Origin: Fortiea sp. LEGE XX443
GTDB lineage: Bacteria > Cyanobacteriota > Cyanobacteriia > Cyanobacteriales > Nostocaceae
Direction of reading: 5' to 3'
Length of the DNA: 33,328 nucleotides
NCBI RefSeq assembly: GCF_015206815.1
Contig: NZ_JADEXZ010000066.1
Coordinates: 1 to 33,328 of the forward strand
Of the stretch, positions 1 through 8,281 are shown piece after piece (positions within the stretch are counted from its first letter, which is position 1; the number at the start of each line of letters is the position of its first letter). Position numbers and translations under genes: made by a program. The notes beneath the pieces were generated by a model. It was not told the DNA's origin. It made no database searches and worked only from the letters and a program-made list of their open reading frames with translations.

Positions 1-771
1 GGGCAAGGGGACAGGGGGAAATTTCTCTCTCTTCTGTTCTCTGCTTTCCTCTACTTCTAGTTGTCGCCAACTGATTAGAGTGAGTCCGACTGCTGCTAAT
101 GCACCTGTAAATAAGGGAATATCGTATGCAGGTATATTGAACCCAACTTGCTCAATCACAAAATTGGTTAAAGGTTGCGTTAGAGAAGGTAGGACAATCA
201 CTCCAAACACACCCAACAAAATTGCACTCAACCAAGGAATCCACTCTTTTAACTGGGTGATTTGATTTGGTTGGTCTAAAATCCAGCGCTTGATTTGACT
301 GTAGAACAAGGCAGCAATTGTACCACTAATTAGCGGTGTTACAATCCAACCAATAGTGATCAAGCCAATAGATGACCATTCAATTGCACCTATCCCTATC
401 GCTACAGCACTAAATCCGGCGATCGCTCCAACTACTGCATGAGAAGAAGATACAGGTAAACCTCTAGCTGTGGCAATTTGCAACCATACACCACAGGATA
501 TTAACACTGTCATCATTCCCGTAACTAACAGTTGGGGTGTGGCCGCAAATAAGCTAGGATTGGCGACTTTCGTAGCCAGAGTTTCTGAGACTTCATGCCC
601 AAATAGTACAGCGCCAGTAAACTCTAAAACTCCAGCAATCATAATTGCTTGCTTGAGAGTCACAGCCTTAGAACCTACTGAGGTTCCCATCGCATTGGCA
701 ACATCGTTGGCACCAAGATTACAGGCGACATAAAAGGCTAGGATGGCAACTATAACTAATGTCATGGGCAT
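1..771 (-). CDS. Pit-type inorganic phosphate permease (PHO-4 family), partial
   Basis: Integral membrane transporter predicted to import inorganic phosphate coupled to a cation. The minus-strand frame is open from an ATG at 771 to base 1, so only the first 257 residues are present and the C-terminus lies outside the window. Family signatures are clear: GANDVANAMGTSVG at residues 20-33 and SSSHAVVGAIAG at 108-119, which are the repeated substrate-path motifs of PHO-4 proteins. Hydrophobic helices are evident at about 4-20, 42-58, 80-98, 110-130, 134-156, 178-195 and 215-234. A second ATG two codons downstream (765) is an equally possible start, and neither has a strong ribosome binding site. 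No Pho box was recognised upstream. The last visible residues (about 238-257) are charged and then proline-rich, suggesting a cytoplasmic loop. Confidence 0.9.
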   Translation of the reverse strand, partial: MPMTLVIVAILAFYVACNLGANDVANAMGTSVGSKAVTLKQAIMIAGVLEFTGAVLFGHEVSETLATKVANPSLFAATPQLLVTGMMTVLISCGVWLQIATARGLPVSSSHAVVGAIAGFSAVAIGIGAIEWSSIGLITIGWIVTPLISGTIAALFYSQIKRWILDQPNQITQLKEWIPWLSAILLGVFGVIVLPSLTQPLTNFVIEQVGFNIPAYDIPLFTGALAAVGLTLISWRQLEVEESREQKREKFPPVPLP

Positions 772-830
772 TGATTCTTTAGGTAGATGGGGGTTGGAAA
801 TTAACGACTAGAGAGTAGGCAACAAAATTT

Positions 831-851
831 CATACTTCATACTTCATACTT
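831..851. repeat. Tandem heptanucleotide repeat (CATACTT)x3
   Basis: Three perfect head-to-tail CATACTT units at 831-837, 838-844 and 845-851, in the spacer between the phosphate permease and the dehydrogenase. The same heptad, or its reverse complement, recurs at 16032-16058 and 32134-32168, and a hairpin form is at 28577-28610. This matches the short tandemly repeated repetitive (STRR) class known from Nostocales spacers. Confidence 0.8.
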
Positions 852-903
852 CAGTTAACCATCGGCTATAAGTATTTTCTACGAGTTACCTACTTTGCCC
901 GGA

Positions 904-1962
904 TCAAGGATAGATTAATATTTTGTATGTATCAGAAGAAGGTGCGATCGCCTGTTCTACAGCTACTGATAAATCTTTGAGTGGGTAGCGGTCGCTAATC
1001 AAGGCTGGCACATCAATCCGGCGATTAAATACAATATCAGCCGAAAGTGCCTGAAGACGATAGGAAGAACTGTAACTACCCATCAAGTCAATTTCCCGAC
1101 GATAAAGAATATTTGGATTGATAGGAATTTCTAATTCATCGGGAAACTCAGCGAAGAACAGTATTTTCCCACCTTTGCGTGTGCAGTCTAGGGCTTGGAA
1201 GAAAGCTTTTTCACTTGGTACAGCCAGCAATGTCACATCCACACCCAGTCCATGAGTGAGAGCTTGAATTTTTGCAGGTAAATCGGGATCACGGGCATCA
1301 AAAGCCGCTTCTGCACCCACATTCAAGGCTTTTTCAATTCTAGAGGGCAGTAAGTCAGTGGCGATCGCTTTTGCCCCAAAATACTTCACCAACATGACAA
1401 ACATTAACCCAATTGGCCCCGCTCCCGTAATCAACACAGTCTGTCCCGGAGCAATTTGGGCTTTTTTAACTGCTTTGAGACAGCAATTAGTCGGTTCCAC
1501 AAAACTCGCTTCTTCAAAACTGATATCGTCGGGGATGGGAATTAAACCCCCATTCTGCACAATATGTCCTGGTACTTTGACATACTCCGCGAAACCGCCG
1601 CCACTGGCGTTAAAACCGGCTGTGGTAGAGATGTTTTTATAGACATTGCACATTGAGAAATTTTCATTTAAACAGTAGGCGCAACGCATACACGGAATAT
1701 GGTGCATCACAGCTACCCGTTGTCCCACCTGCCAATTTTTCACCTCAGAACCGACTGCGGCTATTTTTCCAGCGGTTTCATGACCAAATATGCGCGGTGG
1801 CTCATACAGGGGATAACGAATTTTTTTAATATCTGATTGACACAATCCTACTACTTGCACCTGTACCAGCACCTCATCTGCTTCTAGGGTTGGTACTGGG
1901 ATTTCTTCATAAGACAGTTGATTTACGCCTCTAAATACTTGTGCTTTCACGTTGTTTTTCAC
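904..1962 (-). CDS. Zinc-dependent medium-chain dehydrogenase
   Basis: A 352-residue cytosolic NAD(P)-dependent dehydrogenase of the medium-chain (MDR) superfamily, in the threonine/sorbitol dehydrogenase-like branch. Catalytic zinc ligands are visible as Cys41 (in LCQSD), His61-Glu62 (GHETAG) and probably Glu156. The structural zinc site is Cys91, Cys94, Cys97 and Cys105. The Rossmann nucleotide-binding motif GAGPIG lies at 180-185. The length is normal for the family. The start is GTG at 1962; a second in-frame GTG at 1950 is an alternative, and no clear ribosome binding site decides between them. The substrate cannot be read from sequence, and polyol, threonine and alcohol are all possible. 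It runs in the same direction as the histidine kinase upstream but is separated from it by about 180 bases containing a heptad repeat, so a common transcript is uncertain. Confidence 0.85.
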   Translation of the reverse strand: MKNNVKAQVFRGVNQLSYEEIPVPTLEADEVLVQVQVVGLCQSDIKKIRYPLYEPPRIFGHETAGKIAAVGSEVKNWQVGQRVAVMHHIPCMRCAYCLNENFSMCNVYKNISTTAGFNASGGGFAEYVKVPGHIVQNGGLIPIPDDISFEEASFVEPTNCCLKAVKKAQIAPGQTVLITGAGPIGLMFVMLVKYFGAKAIATDLLPSRIEKALNVGAEAAFDARDPDLPAKIQALTHGLGVDVTLLAVPSEKAFFQALDCTRKGGKILFFAEFPDELEIPINPNILYRREIDLMGSYSSSYRLQALSADIVFNRRIDVPALISDRYPLKDLSVAVEQAIAPSSDTYKILIYP

Positions 1963-2028
1963 TGCTCAACAATCTTAGATTTAGCATTAGCGGTCAACAT
2001 TGAATTATAAATTTTCGGATTTATAGCA

Positions 2029-2056
2029 GGTGACAGGTAACAGGAGATAGGTGACA
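2029..2056. repeat. Degenerate heptanucleotide repeat (GGTGACA type, 4 units)
   Basis: Four consecutive heptads: GGTGACA, GGTAACA, GGAGATA and GGTGACA. They sit in the spacer between the histidine kinase and the dehydrogenase. This is an STRR-like repeat in which unit length is kept while bases drift. Confidence 0.7.
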
Positions 2057-2139
2057 GGGTTGAAATCCCTTTGAAGTAAGAGGTTTGTGATTTAGTAACC
2101 AAGGGAAGGGTCGCTCTCCGCGTCTTCTTGGTCATCCTA

Positions 2140-4002
2140 TTACTCTATTAGCGCTGTTTGAGTTTTAGAATTTTGGCTGATAGGAATTTGGATAACAAAC
2201 TCTGCACCTTGCCCAGGAGTTGATAAACACTCTAATTTACCACCATGTTTTTCGGTAATAATTTGATAGCTGATAGACATCCCCATGCCTGTACCTTTAC
2301 CAATTGGCTTTGTTGTGAAAAAGGGATGAAAAATTTGTTTTTGAACTGCTTCTGGAATACCAGATCCATTATCAGCGATCGCAATTTCTATCCACTGAGA
2401 ATTCACCACTGAGGTACGAATTATAATTTGTGGTCTATGACATGTTAAATATTCAACTTTTGACTGTTGACTCGTGATAATTGACTCTTCTATCGCATCA
2501 ATTCCATTAGCCAAAATATTCATTAATACTTGGTTTATTTGTCCAGGATAGCATTCTACTAAAGGCAAATTATCGTAGTCTTTGATGACTGCGATCGCTG
2601 GACGTTCTGGTTGCTCTTTGAGGCGATGTTGTAAAATTAATAAAGTGCTGTCAATGCCTTCATGAATATCTACTGCTTTAAATCCGGCTTCATCTGTGCG
2701 CGAGAAATTCCGCAACGATAACACAATCTGGCGAATTCGGTCTGTGCCAACTTTCATCGAATCAAGCATCTTCGGCAAATCTGCTTGCATAAATTCCAGG
2801 TCAATTTCCTCTGCTTCATCTGCTATCTCTGGTATTGGTTCAGGATAATATTTTTGGTATAATTTCACAAAATTTAGCAGATTTTCGGCATATTCTTGGA
2901 CATAACTGAGATTGCCGTGGATAAAATTTACTGGATTATTAATTTCGTGTGCTACCCCTGCGATCATCTGCCCTAAAGCTGACATTTTTTCGCTCTGCAC
3001 CATTTGAAATTGGGTACGTTGCAGTTCCTCTAAAATATTTTCTAGGTGGCTATTTTTTTCATTGAGTTCTTCAGTTCTTTGTTCTACCTTCTGCTCCAGA
3101 GTTTCGCTGTAAGCTGCCAGTTGTTGGTTAGTAGTTTGTTGCTGTTGTAATAGTTGTTGAACCGCAGCAATCAATTGATTAAAAGATTTGGCCAGAATAC
3201 CAATTTCATCATCGCGCTCAATGGGGACTTGTAACTCAAAATTAGACTCTTCTGTTGAGCGGCGAGCTACATTAGTTAATATTTGAATGGGATTGGCGAT
3301 CGCTCTAGTCGTTAAAGTTGTTAGTACAATTGAAATAACTACCGAAAATGTAATACTATTAATCACTATATCCTGAGCAATATTGCTCGATTGCTGAAAT
3401 AACTCCTTTGCTTTACGGGCTTCTTTATATGATTGCTTAATTATTTCCACTAAATCGTCAGAAATACCATCATATTTGAGAGCTAGTTCGCTATTAGTAA
3501 AGAGCAGTAACATTTTTTGCCCTTGCTCAATATCTTTTGGTACAGCCAAATTTAAAGACTGAATTCGCTGCATCTGGCGTTCTAGTTCTTGAAAATACTG
3601 TTGTGGTACGTCAGTGTAAGTTTGTACAAAGCCAGGAATTTCTTTGTTGTGTACTTCCTTTAATTGTTGAGGCTGATTTTTGAGGAATTCCTGCAATTCA
3701 GCCCAAGAAAGCTCTATTTGAACTTTATGATGCAACAAATGGGTATATTCTTCTTGAGACTTTTGGGGGTGTTGCATTAAAGGAATTAACTGTTGCTGGT
3801 GAGTGCGTGCTTGGAGAATGCTAGTTTGCAAGCGATGCAGCAATTCCACTTCGTTACGTGTGTGGTCTTCTCTTACTGAGGCTTGCCGATAGTGATAACG
3901 ACCAATACCAAAACCTGCAACTGTTCCAGAAACAGCGATCCCCAAGGCAATAGCATATCCCAAACTAATCCTCTGCCCAACGCCTAGCCTGATTTTTAGC
4001 AT
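2140..4002 (-). CDS. Membrane sensor histidine kinase with HAMP domain
   Basis: A 620-residue two-component sensor kinase. An N-terminal membrane helix (about 12-34) is followed by a helical extracytoplasmic region rich in Gln and Glu (about 40-208), a second helix (about 212-232), a HAMP linker (about 233-285) and a coiled coil (about 285-335). The dimerisation/phosphoacceptor segment has its H-box around His352 in AHEINNP. The ATPase domain follows, with an N-box near 490-503, G1 box DNGSGIP at 544-550, F-box FHPFFTTKP at 558-566 and G2 box GKGTGMGMS at 568-576, so all catalytic motifs are present. The NNPVNF variant after the H-box is common in large cyanobacterial kinases. No response regulator is adjacent, so the partner is unknown. 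The four-helix-like sensor region suggests a small-molecule or redox ligand, but none can be assigned. Confidence 0.92.
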   Translation of the reverse strand: MLKIRLGVGQRISLGYAIALGIAVSGTVAGFGIGRYHYRQASVREDHTRNEVELLHRLQTSILQARTHQQQLIPLMQHPQKSQEEYTHLLHHKVQIELSWAELQEFLKNQPQQLKEVHNKEIPGFVQTYTDVPQQYFQELERQMQRIQSLNLAVPKDIEQGQKMLLLFTNSELALKYDGISDDLVEIIKQSYKEARKAKELFQQSSNIAQDIVINSITFSVVISIVLTTLTTRAIANPIQILTNVARRSTEESNFELQVPIERDDEIGILAKSFNQLIAAVQQLLQQQQTTNQQLAAYSETLEQKVEQRTEELNEKNSHLENILEELQRTQFQMVQSEKMSALGQMIAGVAHEINNPVNFIHGNLSYVQEYAENLLNFVKLYQKYYPEPIPEIADEAEEIDLEFMQADLPKMLDSMKVGTDRIRQIVLSLRNFSRTDEAGFKAVDIHEGIDSTLLILQHRLKEQPERPAIAVIKDYDNLPLVECYPGQINQVLMNILANGIDAIEESIITSQQSKVEYLTCHRPQIIIRTSVVNSQWIEIAIADNGSGIPEAVQKQIFHPFFTTKPIGKGTGMGMSISYQIITEKHGGKLECLSTPGQGAEFVIQIPISQNSKTQTALIE

Positions 4003-4087
4003 AGAATCTTCACAATCTCAAAGGATGACTGTTAATTACAGGATTCCCTTGATCCCTACTTATCTAACAGCCAAGCTTCACAAACCT

Positions 4088-4447
4088 CTAATCTTCCGAC
4101 GTTCTTGGTGTTTCTTGTTGCAGTATGGCGTGGCAATATTGAAGTAGAGTAGTGAGGCGATCGCTAATGGTCTGAAGTCTTGCTTGTACCGTTGCAGCTT
4201 GCCGTGCGCCTTGAAAAAACGTGATATCGATTTCCAATAAGCGCAGTTGTTTGCTAATTTCCGTCCGATAAGACTGCTCTTTTGAGTCTTCAGCCTCTAA
4301 AGGCACAATCTCCCGTTGAAATAACTGCTGCACATCAGCAATACTCTGTCGCAGTTGGGCTTTGTCAAGTTGCACAGCCATGACATCAGAATGTAATTGC
4401 ACCAATAAATTTGCCAGTGCTTGATATTTATCACAATTTAAAGACAT
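4088..4447 (-). CDS. patD: PatD-like heterocyst frequency protein (probable)
   Basis: A 119-residue soluble, almost entirely helical protein with no membrane segment or catalytic motif. Its pattern (short N-terminal MSLN, a QLRQSI...QQLFQREI helix, a KQLRLLEIDI helix, then FFQGARQA and a C-terminal LLQYC helix) agrees with what I remember of the PatD family of heterocyst-forming cyanobacteria. That family tunes the proportion of cells becoming heterocysts and is reported to be under NtcA control. I identify it from memory of the family, not from an alignment, and otherwise it would be a conserved hypothetical. No clear NtcA site (GTA-N8-TAC) was found upstream. It diverges from the rel gene across a 277-base spacer with two hairpins. 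The start is ATG at 4447. Confidence 0.55.
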   Translation of the reverse strand: MSLNCDKYQALANLLVQLHSDVMAVQLDKAQLRQSIADVQQLFQREIVPLEAEDSKEQSYRTEISKQLRLLEIDITFFQGARQAATVQARLQTISDRLTTLLQYCHAILQQETPRTSED

Positions 4448-4525
4448 CGAGTGCCATTTAAGATAGTATTAATGACAAGAAATTTTCTTCTACAGTATAT
4501 CTTCTTGAACTATTATCACTATCAC

Positions 4526-4551
4526 AAGCCTCAAATCCCCCTTTGAGGCTT
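4526..4551. other. Perfect 10-bp inverted repeat in divergent spacer
   Basis: Arms AAGCCTCAAA (4526-4535) and TTTGAGGCTT (4542-4551) flank a six-base loop TCCCCC. It lies between the divergent patD-like and rel genes, where a terminator is not expected for either, so it may be a leader structure or the end of a short unannotated transcript. A second imperfect hairpin follows at about 4559-4605. Confidence 0.5.
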
Positions 4552-4724
4552 CGTTAGCTATCTATGGTTTTTCAAGCTCATGCTTCTTGAAACCCAAAAT
4601 AGATGACTACCACAGGCAATTTAGTCATCATCCTCAAACTGCATCTACCACCCCACAAGGGCTACAGCATTATTGCCAGTTGGTGCTGTAAATCTTATCC
4701 ATACTATCCCCGATCACCTCTTGT

Positions 4725-6998
4725 ATGAGCGGCACAGCTATTAGTACTTCAATTGACGTTACACTTCCAGAATGGCTGAACAAATGTTTACGAGAGTCAT
4801 CACCTAGAAGTGGCGAAGCAGAAGATGAGCGAAGGCATAACGATGCTGCATTAATTTGTCGAGCATTTACATTTGCCTATCAACTTCATCACGGACAATT
4901 TCGCAAATCTGGAGAACCATACATCTATCACCCCGTTGCCGTAGCTGGTTTGCTGCGCGACTTGGGGGGTAGTTCTGCTATGATAGCAGCTGGATTTCTT
5001 CATGATGTAGTTGAAGATACAGATGTCACAATTGAAGAAATAGAAGAGCTATTTGGCTCAGAAGTGCGGCTGTTAGTCGAAGGTGTCACTAAGCTTTCTA
5101 AAATTAATTTCAAAAGTAAAACCGAAGGCCAAGCCGAAAATTTTCGGCGGATGTTTTTGGCAATGGCTCAAGATATTAGAGTCATTGTAGTCAAGTTGGC
5201 AGATCGTTTGCATAATATGCGAACTCTGCAATACATGTCAGAAGAAAGCCGCCGCCGCAGCGCCCAAGAAACACGAGATATCTTTGCACCTTTAGCCAAC
5301 CGTTTAGGTATTTGGCATATTAAGTGGGAATTGGAGGATTTAGCATTTAAACATCTAGAACCTGAAGCTTTTCGAGAAATTCAGCAACATGTTTCTGAAA
5401 AACGGACGGCGCGGGAAGAAAAATTAGCCAAAGCCACAGAACTTTTAAGAGAACGTTTACAGCAAGCGGGAATTCACTGCACAGATATTAGCGGTCGTCC
5501 CAAACATCTTTATAGCATTTATCAGAAAATGCAGCGGCAGCAAAAGGAATTTCATGAAATTTATGATTTAGCAGCGCTGCGAATTATTGTTCAAACTAAT
5601 GAAGAATGCTACCGAGCCTTAGCTGTCGTTCATGATGCTTTTCGCCCCATTCCTGGTAGATTTAAGGATTATATTGGATTACCCAAGCCTAACCGTTACC
5701 AATCTTTGCACACTGGGGTAATTGGTTTAAGTGGTCGTCCTTTAGAAATCCAAATTCGCACATTGGAAATGCACCATATCGCTGAATATGGGATTGCAGC
5801 CCATTGGAAGTATAAAGAAACAGGTGGCTCGAATAGTCCGTTGACGGGAGCAGATGAGAAGTTTACTTGGTTAAGGCAGCTATTAGAATGGCAAAGTGAC
5901 CTCAAAGATGCACAAGAATATTTAGATAGTGTCAAAGATAACTTATTTGAAGATGATGTTTATGTCTTCACTCCCAAGGGGGATGTGGTTTCCTTAAATC
6001 CTGGTTCTACCAGCATAGATTTTGCCTATCGCATTCATACAGAAGTTGGCAACCATTGTGCTGGTGCTAGGGTAAATGGGCGAATAGTACCTTTGTCAAC
6101 ACGGCTACAAAATGGCGATATTGTCGAAATTCTCACTCAGAAGAATAGCCATCCTAGTTTAGACTGGTTGAATTTTGCCAGAACTTCAACGGCAAAATAT
6201 CGGATTAAGCAATGGTACAAGCGATCGCGCCGCGAAGAAAACGTCACCCGTGGACGAGACTTGTTAGAAAAAGAACTCGGTAAAACAGGCTTTGATAATC
6301 TGCTGAAATCAGACGCAATGCAAACTGTCGCTGAAAAGTGCAACTATCACAGCGTAGAGGATTTACTCGCAGGTTTAGGCTACGGTGAAATTACCTTGAA
6401 CTTGGTACTCAATCGCTGGCGCGAAGTCGTGAAGGCACAGCAACCCGCGACGATGGTTATACCCCCATTTTTACCAAAAGAATCAGCCGCAGCGGCAAAA
6501 GCTTTACGGGATGTACCTCACAGTAGCTCCCGTGCCAGCGATTCGCCAATTTTGGGTGTAGAAGGGTTAGTGTATCATTTGGCTGGGTGTTGTACACCTA
6601 TCCCTGGAGAATCAATTATTGGGGTAGTGACAAGAGGCAGGGGAATTTCCATCCATCGCCAAGGGTGTCATAATCTGGAGAATGTCGAAGGCGATCGCTT
6701 AGTACCAGTAAAATGGAACTCAACAGTAGAAACTAGCTCTCGTCCCTACACTTACCCAGTCAATGTTCAAATTGAAGCTCTTGACCGTGTAGGCGTATTA
6801 AAAGATATATTATCTCGTTTAAGCGACCAAGGTATAAATGTCCGTCATGCACAAGTTAAAACAGCTATTGGACAACCAGCATTGATGGATTTAGGAATAG
6901 ATATACGCGATCGGCCTCAGTTAGAGCAAGTTTTTACTCAAATTAAGAAAATGAGCGATATCATCAATATTCGTCGTGTTGGTCAAGCTGAGGAGTAA
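4725..6998 (+). CDS. Bifunctional (p)ppGpp synthetase/hydrolase (RelA/SpoT family)
   Basis: A 757-residue long-form Rel enzyme that makes and degrades the stringent-response alarmone (p)ppGpp in the cytoplasm. Domains in order: HD hydrolase with His69 and the His93-Asp94 pair (FLHDVVED); synthetase domain with RFKD at 312-315, the YQSLHT motif around 325-330 and EIQIRTLEMH at 341-350; TGS domain at about 410-475 (VYVFTPKGD); a zinc-finger/helical region with the Cys622-Cys623 pair; and a C-terminal ACT domain at about 676-757. The intact HD pair means hydrolysis is expected, and the RFKD form (rather than ExDD) is the one linked to bifunctional enzymes. The ATG at 4725 lacks a strong ribosome binding site. 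Length is typical. It is monocistronic here, with divergent and convergent neighbours. Confidence 0.96.
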   Translation: MSGTAISTSIDVTLPEWLNKCLRESSPRSGEAEDERRHNDAALICRAFTFAYQLHHGQFRKSGEPYIYHPVAVAGLLRDLGGSSAMIAAGFLHDVVEDTDVTIEEIEELFGSEVRLLVEGVTKLSKINFKSKTEGQAENFRRMFLAMAQDIRVIVVKLADRLHNMRTLQYMSEESRRRSAQETRDIFAPLANRLGIWHIKWELEDLAFKHLEPEAFREIQQHVSEKRTAREEKLAKATELLRERLQQAGIHCTDISGRPKHLYSIYQKMQRQQKEFHEIYDLAALRIIVQTNEECYRALAVVHDAFRPIPGRFKDYIGLPKPNRYQSLHTGVIGLSGRPLEIQIRTLEMHHIAEYGIAAHWKYKETGGSNSPLTGADEKFTWLRQLLEWQSDLKDAQEYLDSVKDNLFEDDVYVFTPKGDVVSLNPGSTSIDFAYRIHTEVGNHCAGARVNGRIVPLSTRLQNGDIVEILTQKNSHPSLDWLNFARTSTAKYRIKQWYKRSRREENVTRGRDLLEKELGKTGFDNLLKSDAMQTVAEKCNYHSVEDLLAGLGYGEITLNLVLNRWREVVKAQQPATMVIPPFLPKESAAAAKALRDVPHSSSRASDSPILGVEGLVYHLAGCCTPIPGESIIGVVTRGRGISIHRQGCHNLENVEGDRLVPVKWNSTVETSSRPYTYPVNVQIEALDRVGVLKDILSRLSDQGINVRHAQVKTAIGQPALMDLGIDIRDRPQLEQVFTQIKKMSDIINIRRVGQAEE

Positions 6999-7014
6999 TT
7001 AGGTTACTGGAAAG

Positions 7015-7060
7015 TCAAAAGCTAAAAGCTAAAAAATATCGTTAGCATTTTAACTTTTGA
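7015..7060. terminator. Inverted repeat between convergent genes, likely bidirectional terminator
   Basis: TCAAAAGCTAAAAGCTAA at 7015-7032 is nearly complementary to TTAGC...TTTTGA at 7042-7060, giving a long AT-rich stem with one wobble and one bulge. It stands between the stops of the convergent rel and CNNM-like genes. The left arm contains two AAAAGCT heptads. Confidence 0.5.
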
Positions 7061-7092
7061 ATTTTAATTCATACCCAATACCCAACAATTGA

Positions 7093-8160
7093 TCAACTTT
7101 TGAAAGAAGGATTGCTAATACTGATAGACTGCAACATTTTTTCTCGCCTTTTGCGTGCTATTTCTTGCAAGTCAACACTTCTATCAGTTTCGTCTACAAT
7201 CTCACCAGTAATGACTTCCAGCACATCTTCTAAGGTAATTACACCAGCAACACTACCATATTCATCTACCACTACTGCTAGGTGTTCGCGGGCTTCGATA
7301 AAATTTTTCAGGAGTTTATCTGCCTGAATTGCTTCTGGTACAAAGCTAACTTTTCGAGCCAAAGTAGCAATTTTTTGGTGTTTTTTGTCTTCCAGCATCG
7401 CTGTTAGTAGTTCATGCTTTAAGGCAAATCCCATAACTTGATCAATAGACTCATCAATCACAATAATTCGAGTATGTTGGGAAGCGATAATATCTGTTTT
7501 CCCTTCAGCTACAGTTAGATGACCGCGGATGTATGTCAGCATAATTCTAGGGGTCATGAGGTCAGATGCTGTCACATCATTTAATTTAAAGACCCGCTGA
7601 ATCATCTCTGCTTCATCACTTTCAATAATTCCTTCTTGTTGTCCGATATTTGCCAACAACTTGATTTCAGCCTCATTAGTGGTTGGTCTTTTTTTGCCTT
7701 TAGAAAAGGGTGCGGTGACAGTTTCTAGCATCCAAACTAGGGGTGTAAAGACCAAAGAAAGTCCAGTCACAGGTAAAGCTCCCAGCATAGCCAGCTGTTC
7801 ACAATAGCGCTCTCCGATTGTTTTGGGAATAATTTCACCAAAAATGATAATTAAAAAGGTCAATATTGCCGAAAATACACCCAGCCACTGAGAACCTAAT
7901 GCTTGCTCTGCAACATTACCTGTCACAATACTGCCGATAATATTGAAAGTATTGTTGAGGATGACAATAGTCGCAATTGGTCGATTCATATTTTCTCGAA
8001 TCGCCAACAGTGCAACCGCCGCAGGAGTTTTTGATTGTGCTAGTTGTTTGACTCTCAGTACAGAAACAGAAAATAGCGCCGTTTCTATACTCGAACAAAG
8101 CGCCGATCCCAGAAGTACCACAAATACGGTAGTTACAAGCTGTAACATATTGTTTCCCAA
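7093..8160 (-). CDS. CNNM/HlyC-CorC-like membrane protein (DUF21 + CBS pair)
   Basis: A 355-residue inner-membrane protein of the CNNM/CorC type, a family linked to Mg2+ and other divalent cation transport. The DUF21 transmembrane domain covers about residues 1-150, with helices near 6-25, 62-82, 92-112 and 124-145 and the family motif GEIIPKTIGER at 108-118. Two CBS domains follow (about 200-320), including VVDEYGSVAGVITLEDVLE near 297-315. The C-terminal CorC/HlyC transporter-associated domain of longer homologues is absent and the protein ends after about 35 charged residues. The longest frame starts with TTG at 8160; an ATG at 8148 is a plausible alternative. GGAGG at 8177-8181 is rather far (16 bases) from the TTG. 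The frame of the next gene downstream converges with this one. Confidence 0.88.
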   Translation of the reverse strand: MGNNMLQLVTTVFVVLLGSALCSSIETALFSVSVLRVKQLAQSKTPAAVALLAIRENMNRPIATIVILNNTFNIIGSIVTGNVAEQALGSQWLGVFSAILTFLIIIFGEIIPKTIGERYCEQLAMLGALPVTGLSLVFTPLVWMLETVTAPFSKGKKRPTTNEAEIKLLANIGQQEGIIESDEAEMIQRVFKLNDVTASDLMTPRIMLTYIRGHLTVAEGKTDIIASQHTRIIVIDESIDQVMGFALKHELLTAMLEDKKHQKIATLARKVSFVPEAIQADKLLKNFIEAREHLAVVVDEYGSVAGVITLEDVLEVITGEIVDETDRSVDLQEIARKRREKMLQSISISNPSFKS

Positions 8161-8281
8161 CGATGGGAATATATAGCCTCCAAATAAAGTTCTATCTTTA
8201 AATTATCTTAAGATATCAATCTAGGTGATACCTTGCTGAAAGTAGACTTTGGTCAAGCTTGTAAAATAATGAATTAATTTT

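Noticed and set aside
80-733. Two plus-strand open frames opposite the phosphate permease
   Set aside because: They are antisense to a permease frame with clear PHO-4 motifs that is open to the window edge.
4448-4724. NtcA binding site upstream of the PatD-like gene
   Set aside because: No GTA-N8-TAC was found; the closest match (GTA-N8-TTT) is too poor.
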